From Trifolium pratense (Eukaryota; Streptophyta; Magnoliopsida; Fabales; Fabaceae): DNA of 64,000 nucleotides. The stretch spans positions 38,130,001-38,194,000 of the forward strand of contig NC_060060.1 in the NCBI RefSeq assembly GCF_020283565.1. The letters run 5' to 3'. Shown here in pieces: positions 34,979 through 47,922 of this stretch; the first letter of the stretch is position 1; every line of letters starts with the position of its first letter. The notes under the pieces were generated by a model. It had not been told where the DNA came from and ran no database searches. It saw nothing but the letters and a program-made list of their open reading frames with translations. The translations under genes were made by a program, and so were the position numbers.

Positions 34979-35105
34979 TTAACCCACTTGGGTTGATTTG
35001 GAGATATTGGCTTGGGACCTGAAAGTGTATTCCTCCTTAAAGTGTCATGTTCCATTCTCTATGGTATCAACTTGGATGCGCTAATTTAACTTCTTAAAAA
35101 AATTA
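34979..35105 (+). mobile_element. Decayed SINE, family C
   Basis: Collinear with the 5090-5226 SINE: aacccacttgggttgat, then gggacctgaaagtgtattcc, then ccttaaagtgtcatgttcc. The B-box has lost its core, so it is an old copy. It lies about 450 bp upstream of the KAS2 start codon. Confidence 0.6.
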
Positions 35106-35298
35106 ATTATTTCTCCTTATTATTATATATATATATGACTCAATAGTATCTTTGTTTTGTTATTAGATGAAAAAAATAGAGAGGGCAGTATAGTAAGCAA
35201 GCAGGGGAGAGGACTTAAAGATTGCAGAGAGGAAATGACAAACTTGCAACTCAGTGATTGAAATGAATGAATGAATGAATCAAACTATTTTTCAGACT

Positions 35299-35550
35299 TA
35301 TAATAATTATTACTAAACACTACTCACTCACTACTCTCTCTTCACTTCTCATTTTCATTTCACAAGAGAGAAGAAGAAGAAGAAACAGAAACAGAGATCC
35401 ATTGTTATTGTATCCTTCTTCTTCTCTCTTTCTTAACTTCTTCTTCTTCAATTTCATCATCATCATAAACCCAACTTCATTCATTCATTCATTTCCTTCA
35501 AAATCTACATCTACACACAACACGACACAACCTCGATCTTTTCTCCATCA
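35299..35550 (+). promoter_or_regulatory. KAS2 core promoter and 5' leader (predicted)
   Basis: A TATA-like ttataataa lies near 35298-35306, about 245 bases before the start codon. The leader that follows is CT-rich (cactcactactctctcttcac), then GAA-rich (agagaagaagaagaagaaac), then CT-rich again, as in many plant housekeeping genes. The transcription start was not measured. Another TATA-like run at about 35122-35138 is an alternative. Confidence 0.35.
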
Positions 35551-38500
35551 ATGGCCGCCGCCGCCGCTACCACTACTTCTTCCATCTACACGTGTCTTGA
35601 ACAACCATCTTGCATGTCACTCACGTGCGAACCCACTCACCACCGTATCAGAAGAACCTCTTTTCACTATTCCAAAACCCGTACCACTAACAATCTTTTT
35701 CGATCCAATTTCAATCGCACTACCAGACCCATTCATTCTTCTGGTAATCTCATTTCTCTTTACTTCACATTTTTTTATTTATTATCATTCATCGTTAAAT
35801 CTGGGATTTGTTTATTTTCATTTTTTATATTTAAAAATTTAATCTTTTGTTTATTTAAAGCTTATTGTTTTGGGTTTGGATCTTTGTCTATGTTTGGTTT
35901 TGCTTTATGTGTGGTTGTTCGTTCGTTCGTTCGTTTGATTGATTGATTATTTTCACGGTTGTGTTTTACCTGCTCTGCTAACTCATTGCGTGAAGGAAAA
36001 TACTAATAATGTTTGGTTGGTTGGTAGAATGTACCCATGTGACATTTAAATCTCCATAACTTTCATACCTCGTACATATCGTATGGACAACACTCTTAAG
36101 AGTTAGAACTATTTTAGACTCTATATGTAGTTATTGTTTTTATTCCAATGTCACTTTTAAATGCTATTCTTGCAATTTCTTCATCACATGCAATGGATGA
36201 AGAAATTGCTTTAAACAAGCTAAAAAATAACTGTTTTTTTTTTCCCTCAATTAATACTTCAATTCATGTATATAACTAAATATATTGACCTGCGTATGGG
36301 CATGGCAGACTCTACGTCTCTGCGAGTTCATCGTTATTATCGAGAAAAAATGGATGAGTTTAGGTAGGAGATGATGTATCACAAGTGGTATGCCTCCTTG
36401 TTCGTCGATGTTTTTCAAATCTATGAAGAGGTTCCCTGTAATCCTAGAGCTAAGCTAGCAATATCCTTAAATGTAACTAACTCCCCTATTCAGCACATTC
36501 GTTGGGCTTAGGTCCTAATCCGGTCCCTAATAGCTTCCTTACGATTTAGTTCTCTAAAGAGAGCAATTCAAGTTAGAGGGTAAAACAAATAATCTCAGCT
36601 GTTGATGAGAAAATATACGGTTATGATTTGTTATGCATGTGTCCGTTACATCAACCGCTGATGAGAAAATCAACTATGGAGATTACTTTACCCTCAATTC
36701 ACTTTAGTTGAGCCAAATCTGCTTCCATATGACAAGATTTTATAGGAAGACAATTGTTTAAAATGAAATTTATACTTTCTTGAATGATTAGATTTTGCCT
36801 GTGTTTTGGAACTCCAAGGTTGTGCTGATGTAGAAGAAGCAAGATGATTTAAGAACATGTTTTATCTTCCATTATTCATATTTCATCATGTAATTGCTAT
36901 GTGCTAACCTATGCCTTGGAATTGTCAAATTTCAAGGTAAAACAAGGGCAGTAGCTTTGGAACCTGTCCAAGAGGTCACAATAAAGAAAAAACTTCCTAC
37001 AAAGCAAAGGCGAGTAGTTGTAACAGGCTTAGGTGTGGTTACTCCACTTGGTCATGATCCAGATGTCTTCTACAATAATTTACTCAATGGTGTTAGTGGT
37101 ATAAGTGAGATTGAGAATTTTGACTGTGCAGAATTTCCAACGGTAAGTTATATTTAATTCAAATTGTATTTTCCAGCTGTTGTTGTTTGCTGCAGAATTT
37201 GTTCTCAATATTTTCTGTCTCCAGAGGATCGCTGGCGAAATCAAGTCTTTTTCAACTGACGGCTGGGTAGCACCAAAATTTACAAAGAGAATGGATAAAT
37301 TTATGCTCTATCTGCTAACAGCCGGAAAGAAAGCATTGCTTAATGCTGGAATTACTGGAGATGTGATGGATGAGTTGGATAAAACCAAATGTGGAGTTTT
37401 AATTGGCTCAGCATTAGGTGGCTTCAAGGTAGTTTGATTTCATATCTAACGGCTTCACAACTTTTTTTAATAACTTGCAACACATGTTCATCTTGGATTC
37501 AATTTTCTGTGATCTTATGGCATTGATTTGTGTGACTATTTTGTTGTTTGTGAATTGAACAGGTTATTAGTGATTCCATTGAAGCTTTACGAATATCATA
37601 TAGGAAGATGAATCCTTTCTGTATTCCTTTTGCAACAACAAATATGGGCTCTGCCATGCTTGCAATGGATCTGGTTCGTTTAAATAGATCTAGGGACTTA
37701 TTTTAGATACCATAACCGGGTTTATTGGTTTTTGTCACAAGCTTTGCCTTTTTTTTGTCGGGCCATGTTCAATAAATGGTTTCTTTTTTGAATTGCAGGG
37801 ATGGATGGGCCCAAATTATTCTATCTCTACAGCTTGTGCAACAAGTAACTATTGTATATTGAATGCAGCAAACCATATCATCAGAGGTGAAGCGGTAAGA
37901 GTATTTTACTTTGATGTATTTGCTCTAAGTGAAATAAATAGGATTTCTCATACCATTTCAATCTTCTCTTTATCTTAATTCTTGTGTGACTAGTAGTGTG
38001 GTATAATTTATATTTCCTTTTTATCAAAAGATGCTAACATTTTTTATAAATATAATATGAAAATTTCTGCAGGATGTGATGCTTTGTGGTGGCTCAGACT
38101 CTGCAATTATACCAATTGGTATTTTTGTTTTCCCCTTCATTTGTTTGGCTTGTGTGGATTTATCTTGCAATAACTCTGATATTAATCTACTAATATTTGG
38201 TGCAGGTTTGGGAGGCTTTGTCGCATGCAGGGCACTCTCACAAAGGAATACTGATCCTTCTAAAGCGTCACGCCCTTGGGATACTGTAATACTACCCTGT
38301 AACTTTATACTAGTATATTTTAATTATAAATCAGAAACACCAACAATTACATACACATAGGATACAAAGACACCACATGAAATTTGTAAGCAATAAAACA
38401 ATAAGAAACCTGAGAGAACAGAAGACACACAGAAATTCTGCTCAATTCCTTAAGCTGACACGTAGCATTGGTTTTTTTATGTTTGTTAAAATTGATATAT

Positions 38501-40941
38501 TTTGATAAATTAGTGGCTAACTGGTTATATGAATTGCCAAGTCCTAGAGACTAAAAGATTGCAATTCCTATACTTCTGATTTGTGCACTTGTGTTACTAA
38601 CCAACAGCTTTTGGTTATGATATTACAGAATCGTGATGGATTTGTCATGGGGGAAGGTGCTGGTGTTTTGGTTTTAGAAGAATTGGAGCATGCTAAGGTA
38701 ATTCTAAGATCTAATGATTTGACTATTTGAGAATAAAACACGACCAAACCTTGTATTTCGCCCCATTCTTCAGTTTGTTTCAATAGTATTAAAACACTTG
38801 ATACATCTGTTGTACTTCGTGTTAGGTTATTACTTCCACTCTTTTTTAAACATTTATACGATCTCTAAATTAAAATAAATCTACCACTTTTGGTATATAA
38901 GTACTTTCTAGTGACATCCAATTTTTTACCTTGCAGAAAAGAGGTGCAAACATATATGCAGAATTTCTTGGTGGAAGTTTCACCTGTGATGCATACCACG
39001 TGACTGAGCCACACCCTGACGGTAAAATTTACACTTTCCTTTAAGGTCCTTTTTATGAATTTTAAAACATAAATCATCTGTAGCAATACCAATCACTATT
39101 GTATAGATATCTTCATGAGTACTATCTGGGTCTAAAAGTACCACCCTGTTTAGGATTTCAAGAGAGAACAGTGAACTCCATTTATATAAAGAAAAAAAAT
39201 CTGGCATTTTCTTCTTTGTTAATATTTTTTTACTTGTTGAATCTCATATATGATTATGATAGTAGAAAATCTTAAAACTGTAGTATATCTGAAGGTAACT
39301 TTATAAACCACGCTATGTTTTGAAACTTCTCGTGGTTATGGATGTTTAAGCTGCTACTTTTGCTGCATCTGTCAGTTTGAATTTTGAAAAGTGAGGATTT
39401 TAATTTGAAGTAGTTGCATTGTCTGGAATTGCAAGTACATTTTCTATTGGTGCACATGATGTCCTACAAAACGAGGAAGGGGAAGCCGAAATGAGTTTAG
39501 CCTTGAACTTTTAAGCGCCTTATGGATGCAATTGCACCCTCCTTGTAAAGTTTTTTTTTGATGAATTAGCCTGTGAATTTGCATGATCAAAGCTCGTTGA
39601 TAGCTGATTTTAAAATGGCCATAATTTACCGATTGGTCTGCAATTACTGTTGCAGTGACCATGACGTGACCATGAAGTCTATATGGCGGAATAACAAAAT
39701 TAATGTTAGACATCGATACTGTCTAAGAATTTGGGTTTGTACTGTGAGAATTACCCAAACCTTATAAGCACCACCTAGACCATATCTATAGTAGATATAG
39801 GATATGCAACACCCCCACTCATACTTTAGGACAGAACATCTGAAGTGTGGACTAATGGGGTTTGTGGAATATCAGGAATCTTAACACACCCCCTTATGCC
39901 GAAGAGTAGGCACCTGGAGCGTGTATAAAATGTGGTGGAATAACAAAGATCTTTGCCTAAATAACAAATCTAGAATAGACTCTGATATTTCTTAGAATTG
40001 AGGTTTATAGCTTAATTCATTCTAGTCGACATGAGATTTTCAACACACCCCCTCGCACTCAAGACTAATCATTTTGACTAATGGCGGTGGAATATAAAGA
40101 TCTCAGCAATATTGTAATTGCTTTTTAATTATTATGTGCTTTGTGAGAATTGATGCTTACATCCCAGGGTACTCCTTAAGCTCGAACTTGTATTTTTTTA
40201 ACCAATGTAAAATAGGGGCTGGTGTAATACTTTGCATTGAAAAGGCATTGGTTCAGTCTGGAGTTTCAAAAGAGGATGTGAATTACATAAACGCTCATGC
40301 CACATCAACACCAGCCGGTGATCTTAAGGAGTACCAAGCTCTAATTCATTGTTTTGGCAAAAACCCCGAGGTAAATGTTCCTTTTCGTGTTACCATCCAT
40401 TATTTTTGTTCTCTTTTTAATTGTTTTTATTGATGCTACTGCCTACACTGTTGTACTTACCAAGATATTTTGTTTATACAGCTTAGAGTGAATTCTACGA
40501 AATCTATGATCGGTCATCTACTAGGTGCATCCGGTGGTGTAGAAGCTGTAGCAACAGTACAGGTGAAAATTAATGAATCAATTATTCCTGTAATCTAAAT
40601 AACGGAACAAAGTTTATAATGCAAATTTTCTGTTTTTCCTTGATATAGGCAATCAGGACAGGGTGGGTTCATCCTAATATCAACCTAGAAAATCCAGATA
40701 AAGATGTGGTATGTTAATTACCTGCTGCAACATTAAAATTTTGTCGCTTCATATATATCTCTACGTGCGCGCGGCGTATGCATGTACTATATCTAATTTG
40801 ATTGTTTAAATTACATAAAATCAGGACACTAAAGTGCTTGTAGGCCCAACAAAAGAGAGACTGAATATCAAAGCTGCTTTGTCTAATTCATTTGGATTTG
40901 GGGGACACAATTCTTCAATTGTATTTGCCCCTTATAAGTGA
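35551..40941 (+). CDS. KAS2: 3-oxoacyl-[acyl-carrier-protein] synthase II, plastid (KASII), 13 exons
   Basis: KASII condenses malonyl-ACP with C16 acyl-ACP in plastid fatty acid synthesis, giving the C18 series. The coding exons are 35551-35743, 36937-37142, 37225-37428, 37563-37673, 37799-37894, 38073-38118, 38206-38285, 38629-38697, 38937-39021, 40216-40370, 40482-40562, 40649-40708 and 40825-40941. All introns are GT-AG, and the exons join to 500 residues. Residues 1 to about 64 are a Ser/Thr/Arg-rich plastid transit peptide. The mature part starts near [16 protein letters not shown]. The active-site Cys is about 251 (STACATSN), with His about 391 ([11 protein letters not shown]) and His about 427 ([10 protein letters not shown]). 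The C-terminus is [28 protein letters not shown] and [13 protein letters not shown] separate it from KASI, whose equivalents differ. It looks intact. Introns 1 and 9 are long (about 1.2 kb each). Confidence 0.96.
39700..40110. repeat. Possible decayed TRIM-like sequence in KAS2 intron 9
   Basis: Phrases such as aacacacccccttatgccga, cacctggagcgtgta and tagactctgatatttcttag resemble, in order, the purine tract, interior and primer-site complement of TRIM elements like the one at 21082-21384. No LTR pair with matching ends could be set out, so this is tentative. Confidence 0.3.
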
Positions 40942-41300
40942 AGCAGATTTCAGATAATACTAAATTCATGTTACTATTATAAAGAAGGTATGTTAATGTT
41001 TCATGTATATTTGAGCAGGTTTTAACTTTTTACTGCTCCATTCTAAGACACTTTATTTTTTTTACTTTACAGTTACCTAGTACCGATGCAATGTGTTGCT
41101 GCATAAGAAACTCTACTATTTGGATGGGTGAAAAATATATAAGGCTAGAAATATTGTTGAGATGGCTTAATGCCTTATAGAATGAGAAAATGCATAGATT
41201 ATTATTATGTGGTGCTTATGGTGGGAGCAAGTGGGTCTATCCTCTCTCTATCTTTATCATGAATGGCTGAAGTAGGAATTGACCCCCCCTTTGATGTAAC
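40942..41300 (+). other. KAS2 3' untranslated region with a probable intron
   Basis: Downstream of the stop, gaag|gtatgt at 40988 and tttactttacag ending at 41072 form a plausible 85-bp GT-AG intron with a T-rich 3' end. The exon junction would lie 46 bases after the stop. The poly(A) site is not defined. Confidence 0.45.
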
Positions 41301-42521
41301 CTTTTAACAACCACTTGGTTGGATATCATATCAAACACTCTTATTTTTTGTTTTATTTCCATATATATTGTTAGTGCACATTGGGAAATAAACAATTTCA
41401 GTGATTTTTCACAGAAATTTTATACCCTTGAAATTCATTCATATTTGTTGATGGTTTTGACTCTTTCAAAAGTGGAGCTGTCAATTGATAGTGAGAGTAC
41501 AGCAGTACTTGTTAAGCTTGCTTTCTTTAAATTGGTGTGGGATAAGATGGAATTGACTATTGAGTGGTAATTCCATTGTTTGAATTTCTAAAAAATGCTA
41601 CTTGGATTGAGTCAATATATTGCATTAAAGTCCTGCTACTCCATTAATTATATAAGTCTATATATTGTATTGCATTAAAATATTAAATGCTACTCTGATA
41701 TAGTCTTGCATGAGTGCATGACACTCTCACCTAACACCTTATTACTCCAAATTAAAACCTTTATATTCGTCCACAACTCCTAGCTTGATGAAGTGGTCCA
41801 TATTAGAATTTACCCTTGTTTAAAAGTACAGATTTTTTACCATTTAGATCAATTTTGTAGTACACATGAGAAATAATATGGGACGCAAAAAGAAATTCTT
41901 TGAAGTTACTCATTTTAGCAATATTACAAGGGCCCAACTTTATCCAATTCATGCTTCTAAAAAATCTCAAATAATGGATTGGTTGCTCTTCTCCCTCTTG
42001 CATTGATCTGATAGGTAAAAATATACTATCGAAAGATAATTTTCGATAAAATTTTATACCATTAAAAAATACTATTTAGTGGAATTTACAATATCGGAGA
42101 AGAACAATTATCATGATTCGAAAGTATATTTTTGTATTGAATAAAACTTTTTTTTTATCCAAAATATACACTTCATAGTGACATAAAAACTGTTTTTTTT
42201 TTCTTTTCTTTTTACTTACAAAACGATATTGGGTGAAAAAAGTTGGGCCCATAACAAATAGGCATACGGGCCAAAATTCTTACATTTTTCTTTTCTTTAT
42301 ATGGTAATGAAATTGTTGACAATTAAAAAAAGTACAAACAAAATTCTAAAAAAATCCTGCTAGACACGAACATAGTATAAAATAAGGTGGCAGACATTGA
42401 TGAGTGATGCCAGCTATAGTAGGAATTGAAGAATTGAATTTTAAAGTGTTGATGAAGTAAACTTTGGTGGTATTCTCATATCACGTGGATGTTTCTAATA
42501 AACTAATCCCTCACTCGCATT
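41301..42521. other. Intergenic DNA, no gene recognised
   Basis: AT-rich with no domain in any frame. It ends at the old hAT MITE. Confidence 0.5.
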
Positions 42522-42763
42522 TAAGGATGACGGAAAAATCCAAACTCGATAGATTCACCCGAACCCAAACTCAAGTTAACGGGCAAAACCTAAGTTGATT
42601 GAGTTTGGGTTTGGGTTCGGGTGGCACCCGAAAATATGGGTGTGAGTTTGAGTAGTATCAAACCCACACCCGAAACCCATTCACCCGCCCGTTTATATAT
42701 TAAATTACATATTTACCTCTATGTATTTTGCTCACTTTTAAGTTTTTGAATGATACTGGTGCA

Positions 42764-42922
42764 TGTATTAGACTATGATTTTATTTGATTAGTCAATAAT
42801 TGTATTTGATTAGCAATTATTGTATTTGATTAGTCATAATTGTATAGAAACATAGTATGAAAACTCTCTTTGTATATAACCCAACACAAAGCAATGAAAA
42901 GGCAAGGCCAATATTTCTTACA
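42764..42922 (+). repeat. 5' LTR of copia element
   Basis: 159 bp, starting TGTATTAGAC. It contains three tandem tttgattag units and ends gccaatatttcttaca. Its interior matches the 3' LTR closely. Confidence 0.9.
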
Positions 42923-43479
42923 TGGTATCAGTAAGCATCAGGTACTGATCCTAAACCCTAACCTTTGCCTACCACCACCGGCGGCATGTATCTGTAACCA
43001 ATTTCTCACTCTCTTGATTTCATGGTTATCTAAGCTTCTTGTTTCATCACCGACTCATCATATAATTCATTCCCTACATCATGTTTAATAAAACTTGTGA
43101 TTTGTCAAACTTCCTTTTGATCACCAAACAACACTTTTGACCACCGAAACAAATAATACAGTGCACTCTCATTGTACTTTTCTTTCTTCTTCTTCCCTAA
43201 CCTGCGCTGCAAACCTCCCTCATATTATTCCCTAGCCGTCGATCTGTTTCTCGCCGCCGCCACCGCCTGCAGTATTTCCGATCGTGACTATTTCCGATCG
43301 TGCAAAACCAATTCCGCTGTGCCTCTCATCCGGTCAAGTGCTTCCCTTCCCTCCTCCGTTCGTGTGAAGATTTATCTGCGCTGCCACTGTATTTCCCACT
43401 ATTTATGTAATTTCAAAACGCGTGTTTCTGAGTTGTGGTGAAATATACAGTATAAAAAATAAAAATAATAATTGCTTTC

Positions 43480-46400
43480 ATGACAACTCAACGCTATAAG
43501 CGCAACAGTCGCGGTAGAGGCCGTTTCCAGCCTCAACATCAGTGGACTCAGTCTCCTTATCAGCAGCCTCTATGGACCACTCCTGCTTATCCCATGCCGC
43601 AACAACATTGGGCATATCCATGGACTCCACCGTGTCAATACTTGACATTCGGTGCTCCCTATCAACAATCAGGCATACTAGGTCCCAAGCCTCAGCAGGC
43701 TCACATGGCAACTCCTCCTTATATAAACAGTCAACAAAGCTCATCTTATTCCGCTCCGACTGACATTCAGGCTGCTAAGCATAGTTTCTCCACCTCTCCT
43801 CCTGATGATCAATGGTATATGGACAGCGGAGCGACTTCTCATATGACGGGCAATGGAGGTAATCTCACATCTTATTTTAATATGAGTAATAATATTACTG
43901 TTGGAAATGGTCATCATATTCCTGTTATTGGTTGTGGACATGCATCTTTACCGAACTCCTTAACTTTAAACAATGTTTTACATGCACCGAAACTTATAAA
44001 AAATCTTGTTTCTGTCAGAAAATTTACAATTGATAATGATGTATCTGTTGAATTCGATCCTTTCGGTTTTTCTGTGAAAGATTTTCAGACAGGAACACTT
44101 TTAATGAGATGTAATAGTTCTGGTGACCTTTACCCTGTTCCCACAAGACCAAACACAACAACATTACCACCATCTGCCTTTGCCGCTTCATCTACCGAGT
44201 TATGGCATAGTCGTTTAGGACATCCAGGAGCTCCCATTTTAAATTCTCTTCATCGAAATAAAATTTTGCTATGTAATAAGTTTCAAAATGATTTCTTTTG
44301 TCACTCTTGTCCACTTGGGAAACAAATAAAATTGCCTTTCTATAATTCGTTGTCCTTTACTTATATGCCTTTTGACATCGTTCATAGCGATCTTTGGACT
44401 TCTCCGGTATTAAGCTCCGGGGGACATCGCTACTATGTGTTATTTCTTGATGATTTTACTGATTTTTTATGGACTTTTCCAATCTCAAACAAATCACAAG
44501 TACATTCTATTTTTTTACAATTTCGTGCTCACATTAAAACACAATTTGAGCGTGACATAAAATGTTTTCAATGTGACAATGGCAAAGAATATGATAATGC
44601 TCTCTTTCATAAGTTTTGTGAACTAAATGGAATGTCTTTCAGATTCTCCTGTCCTCACACCTCCCCTCAAAATGGAAAAGCCGAAAGAAAAATTCGTACA
44701 ATCAATAACATAATCCGAACCCTCCTTGCTCATGCTTCTGTTCCACCGGTTTTCTGGCACCATGCTCTTCAAATGGCCACTTACCTACACAACATACTTC
44801 CAAATAAGAAACTCACTCTCCAATCACCCACCAAAATTCTCTACCAAAAAGACCCATCTTATTCATACCTTAGAGTTTTTGGGTGTCTTTGTTATCCCTT
44901 AATTCCTTCCACCACTAGGAATAAACTCCAACCTCGGTCTACACCATGTGTCTTTCTAGGATATCCGTCTAATCATAGAGGTTATAAGTGTTATGAATTG
45001 TCAAGTCGCAAAATCATTATCTCTCGGCATGTTATTTTTGAGGAAAATACGTTTCCCTTTTCCACCATGAATGCTCCTACAACGACTAACTATAACTTCC
45101 TAGATGACGAAATAAACCCACTTCTTACCTCACAAATGTACACCACACCTACACCGGCCTCCTCTCCCAACATAAGAGTAACCCAACCATCATCACCAAC
45201 AACTCAACAAACTCCTTACCCTCAAACCACGAACCAAACAACCTCCCCTCCCTCAACAACCCCCTCAGCCCAACAACCTACACCTACAGCTAAAACATCT
45301 TCTCACTCTCAAACAACGATCTCATCTACAAAAACAACACCTACCACCTCCTCTCCACCTACTCAGACACCTATTACCCCTCCTGCACCACTTTCACCTC
45401 AAATGACAACCCGAGCACAACATGGAATTGTCAAACCCCGTATACTTTTCAACCTACATACATCAACCCACAATTCTATCTCTCCTTTACCTACAAATCC
45501 CATTGATGCATTAAATGATCATAATTGGAAAATGGCCATGAAAGAGGAATATGATGCTCTTATTGAAAATAAGACGTGGGAATTAGTTCCTCGTCCCTCT
45601 AATGTTAATGTTATTCGAAGTTTGTGGATTTTCAGGCACAAAAAGAAATCTGATGGTTCTTTTGAGCGATACAAAGCTCGACTTGTAGGTAATGGTGCAA
45701 ATCAACAATCCGGTGTTGATTGTGGTGAAACATTCAGTCCGGTCGTCAAACCAGCCACTATCCGCATGGTACTTAGCATTGCACTATCTAAGTCATGGTG
45801 CCTTCATCAACTAGATGTCAAGAATGCTTTTTTGCATGGAAATCTTGATGAAACCGTGTATATGCACCAGCCTCCTGGATTTCGTCATCCACAGTATCCT
45901 GAGCATGTTTGTCTCCTCAAGAAGTCTCTATATGGTCTCAAACAAGCACCTCGTGCCTGGTACCAGAGATTCACTGACTATGTTACCACACTAGGTTTCT
46001 CTCACAGCATCTCTGATCACTCTTTATTCATTTATCATCACGGTAATGATACTGCTTATATCCTTCTATATGTGGATGACATAATTCTCACTGCTTCCTC
46101 TGATGCTCTTCGTGACTCTATTATGTCTCAACTTAGCTCTGAATTTGCCATGAAGGATTTGGGTCCTCTGAGTTATTTTTTGGGAATATCTGTCACTAAA
46201 CATTCAGGTGGTCTTTTTCTGTCTCAAAAGAAATATGCAGAGGAAATTATAGAACGAGCAGGCATGTCCTCTTGCAAGTCATCACCCACACCAGTCGACA
46301 CCAAGGCAAAACTCAGTGGCTCTTCTGGAAATCCATATCATGACCCAACCGAGTATCGAAGTCTTGCCGGTGCATTACAATATTTAACTTTTACAAGACC

Positions 46401-47037
46401 CGATATCTCTTACGCTGTGCAATAAGTGTGCTTATTCATGCATGACCCTAAAACACAACATATGTCAGCTCTGAAGCGTATCATTCGGTATATTCATGGC
46501 ACTCTTGATTTTGGCCTTCACTTATATCCCTCCTCTATCAGCCAATTGGTGTCTTACACTGATGCGGATTGGGCCGGTTGCCCAGACACCAGGCGATCTA
46601 CCTCTGGCTATTGTGTCTATCTTGGTGAGAATTTGATTTCATGGTCTGCCAAACGCCAACACACTCTTTCTCGGTCCAGTGCAGAAGCCGAGTACCGCGG
46701 AGTAGCTAATGTCGTGTCTGAATCTTGTTGGATCAGAAACTTACTACTAGAACTACATTGCCCAATTACAAAAGCTACTCTAGTCTATTGTGATAATGTG
46801 AGTGCAGTTTATCTATCCGGCAATCCAGTTCAACATCAACGCACCAAACACATCGAGATGGATATACATTTTGTGCGTGAAAAAGTTGCTCGCGGCCAAG
46901 TACGAGTCTTACATGTTCCCTCTCGTTACCAGATTGCTGACATATTCACCAAAGGACTTCCGTTGCAACTCTTTGAAGATTTTCGTGATAGTCTCAACAT
47001 TCGTCAACCTCCTGTCTTGACTACGGGGGTGTATTAG
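43480..47037 (+). pseudogene. Copia Pol polyprotein interrupted by one stop codon
   Basis: The frame runs from 43480 to an in-frame TAA at 46423-46425 and continues in the same frame to 47037. In order there are a Q/P-rich basic start, aspartic protease (DSGATSH, Asp about 115), the integrase zinc region (His about 243, then CHSC), the integrase core with Asp about 304, Asp about 366 and Glu about 402 (D-x61-D-x35-E), a Thr/Pro/Ser-rich linker, reverse transcriptase (VDD box, Tyr864 to Asp867) and RNase H (TDADWAG, SSAEAEY, TKHIEMD) after the stop. Integrase would insert the cDNA; reverse transcriptase and RNase H copy the RNA. The stop falls in the conserved segment between reverse transcriptase and RNase H, so the protein would end without RNase H. 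The Gag part is absent upstream. There is no other frameshift, so the damage is limited. Confidence 0.93.
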
Positions 47038-47188
47038 ACTATGATTTTATTTGATTAGTCAATAATTGTATTTGATTAGCAATTATTGTATTTGATTAGT
47101 CATAATTGTATAGAAACATAGTATGAAAACTCTCTTTGTATATAACCCAACACAAAGCAATGAAAAGGCAAGGCCAATATTTCTTACA
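47030..47188 (+). repeat. 3' LTR of copia element
   Basis: 159 bp, starting TGTATTAGAC directly after the purine tract and ending cttaca. It overlaps the last codons of the Pol frame. Confidence 0.9.
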
Positions 47189-47510
47189 GCATGCTGTAGT
47201 GATGATAACATTTGATGAATTGTTTAGTAAAAAAAAAAAAACTATTGTGAAATTTACAAACTATATTACCAAATTATGCTACGTTTGCATTTTATCAAAT
47301 ATAGTTCGGGATAAGTTTGTGCATATAATCAATTATATGTGTTCTTGTTACGAGTTTCGGATTTGGGTGAAAAAACCCGAACCCAGCAGGTACGGGTGTG
47401 TGTTTCATTTTCACACCCAACAACATTTGAGTTTGGGTAACATCCAAATATATAAGTATGAATTTGGGTAATATCAAACCAGCACCCATGAACACTATTC
47501 TTCCATGCTA

Positions 47511-47922
47511 ATCGCATTTAACCACAAAGCCTCCAATAAATCTTTGACGAGAAAATATTGATATAGGTGATACCGTGACAGCACTGACAGACATTAACTG
47601 ATTGACTATTGAAAAGGATTTTATTAGTATTAAGGAAATAAAATAACCATTGCAAAAGAAGACAAAAAAAAAAAAGTAAATTATGAGATATAAAAAAAGT
47701 CAATCGATTTTTGTTGTTGTCCAGCAGCCTAACTCCAATAATCCTAGAAGATAAGAACAAAGAGCTAACGTAGCAATACCATTGTATGAATCATTTCATA
47801 GTTGATCCACCTATGGTAGAAAAAAAAGCTTTATTTGACTCTTTTATTTTGACTCATTTACGAATTTAATCATCCCATTTTTATATCACGTTTCTTGTTC
47901 TCATTTCTTAACGTGTACGTGT
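47511..47922. other. Short intergenic stretch
   Basis: No gene is recognised between the old MITE and the LTR element. It is AT-rich. Confidence 0.5.

Larger units (their letters stand above)
42764..47188 (+). mobile_element. Ty1-copia retrotransposon lacking gag
   Basis: Two 159-bp LTRs (42764-42922 and 47030-47188) begin TGTATTAG and end CTTACA. The primer site TGGTATCAG starts at 42923, and a purine tract (ctacggggg) precedes the 3' LTR. The single frame covers protease, integrase, reverse transcriptase and RNase H. The region before it (42923-43479) is too short for Gag and has no zinc knuckle. The flanks read gcatg on both sides (42761-42765 and 47189-47193) only if the 5' LTR has lost an initial TG. 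Short LTRs and domain order suggest the Ale/Retrofit group, which is inference. The element is not autonomous as it stands. Confidence 0.92.
42522..47510. mobile_element. Old hAT MITE split by a copia insertion
   Basis: The two halves, 42522-42763 and 47189-47510, resemble the 27611-28143 MITE in order: acccgaacccaaactcaag, gggtttgggttcgggtg and aaacccacacccgaaaccc on the left, and aaaaacccgaacccag and acccatgaac on the right. The flanks carry tcgcatt on both sides (within 42515-42521 and 47512-47518), a likely 8-bp duplication with one changed base. The termini have drifted, so this copy is older than 27611-28143 and older than the copia insertion inside it. Confidence 0.75.

Noticed and set aside
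35402..35842. 146-residue frame overlapping KAS2 exon 1
   Set aside because: It has no ATG at the start, is out of frame with KAS2 and runs into intron 1.
43478..43941. Minus-strand frames opposite the copia Pol start
   Set aside because: Antisense shadows of the Pol frame.
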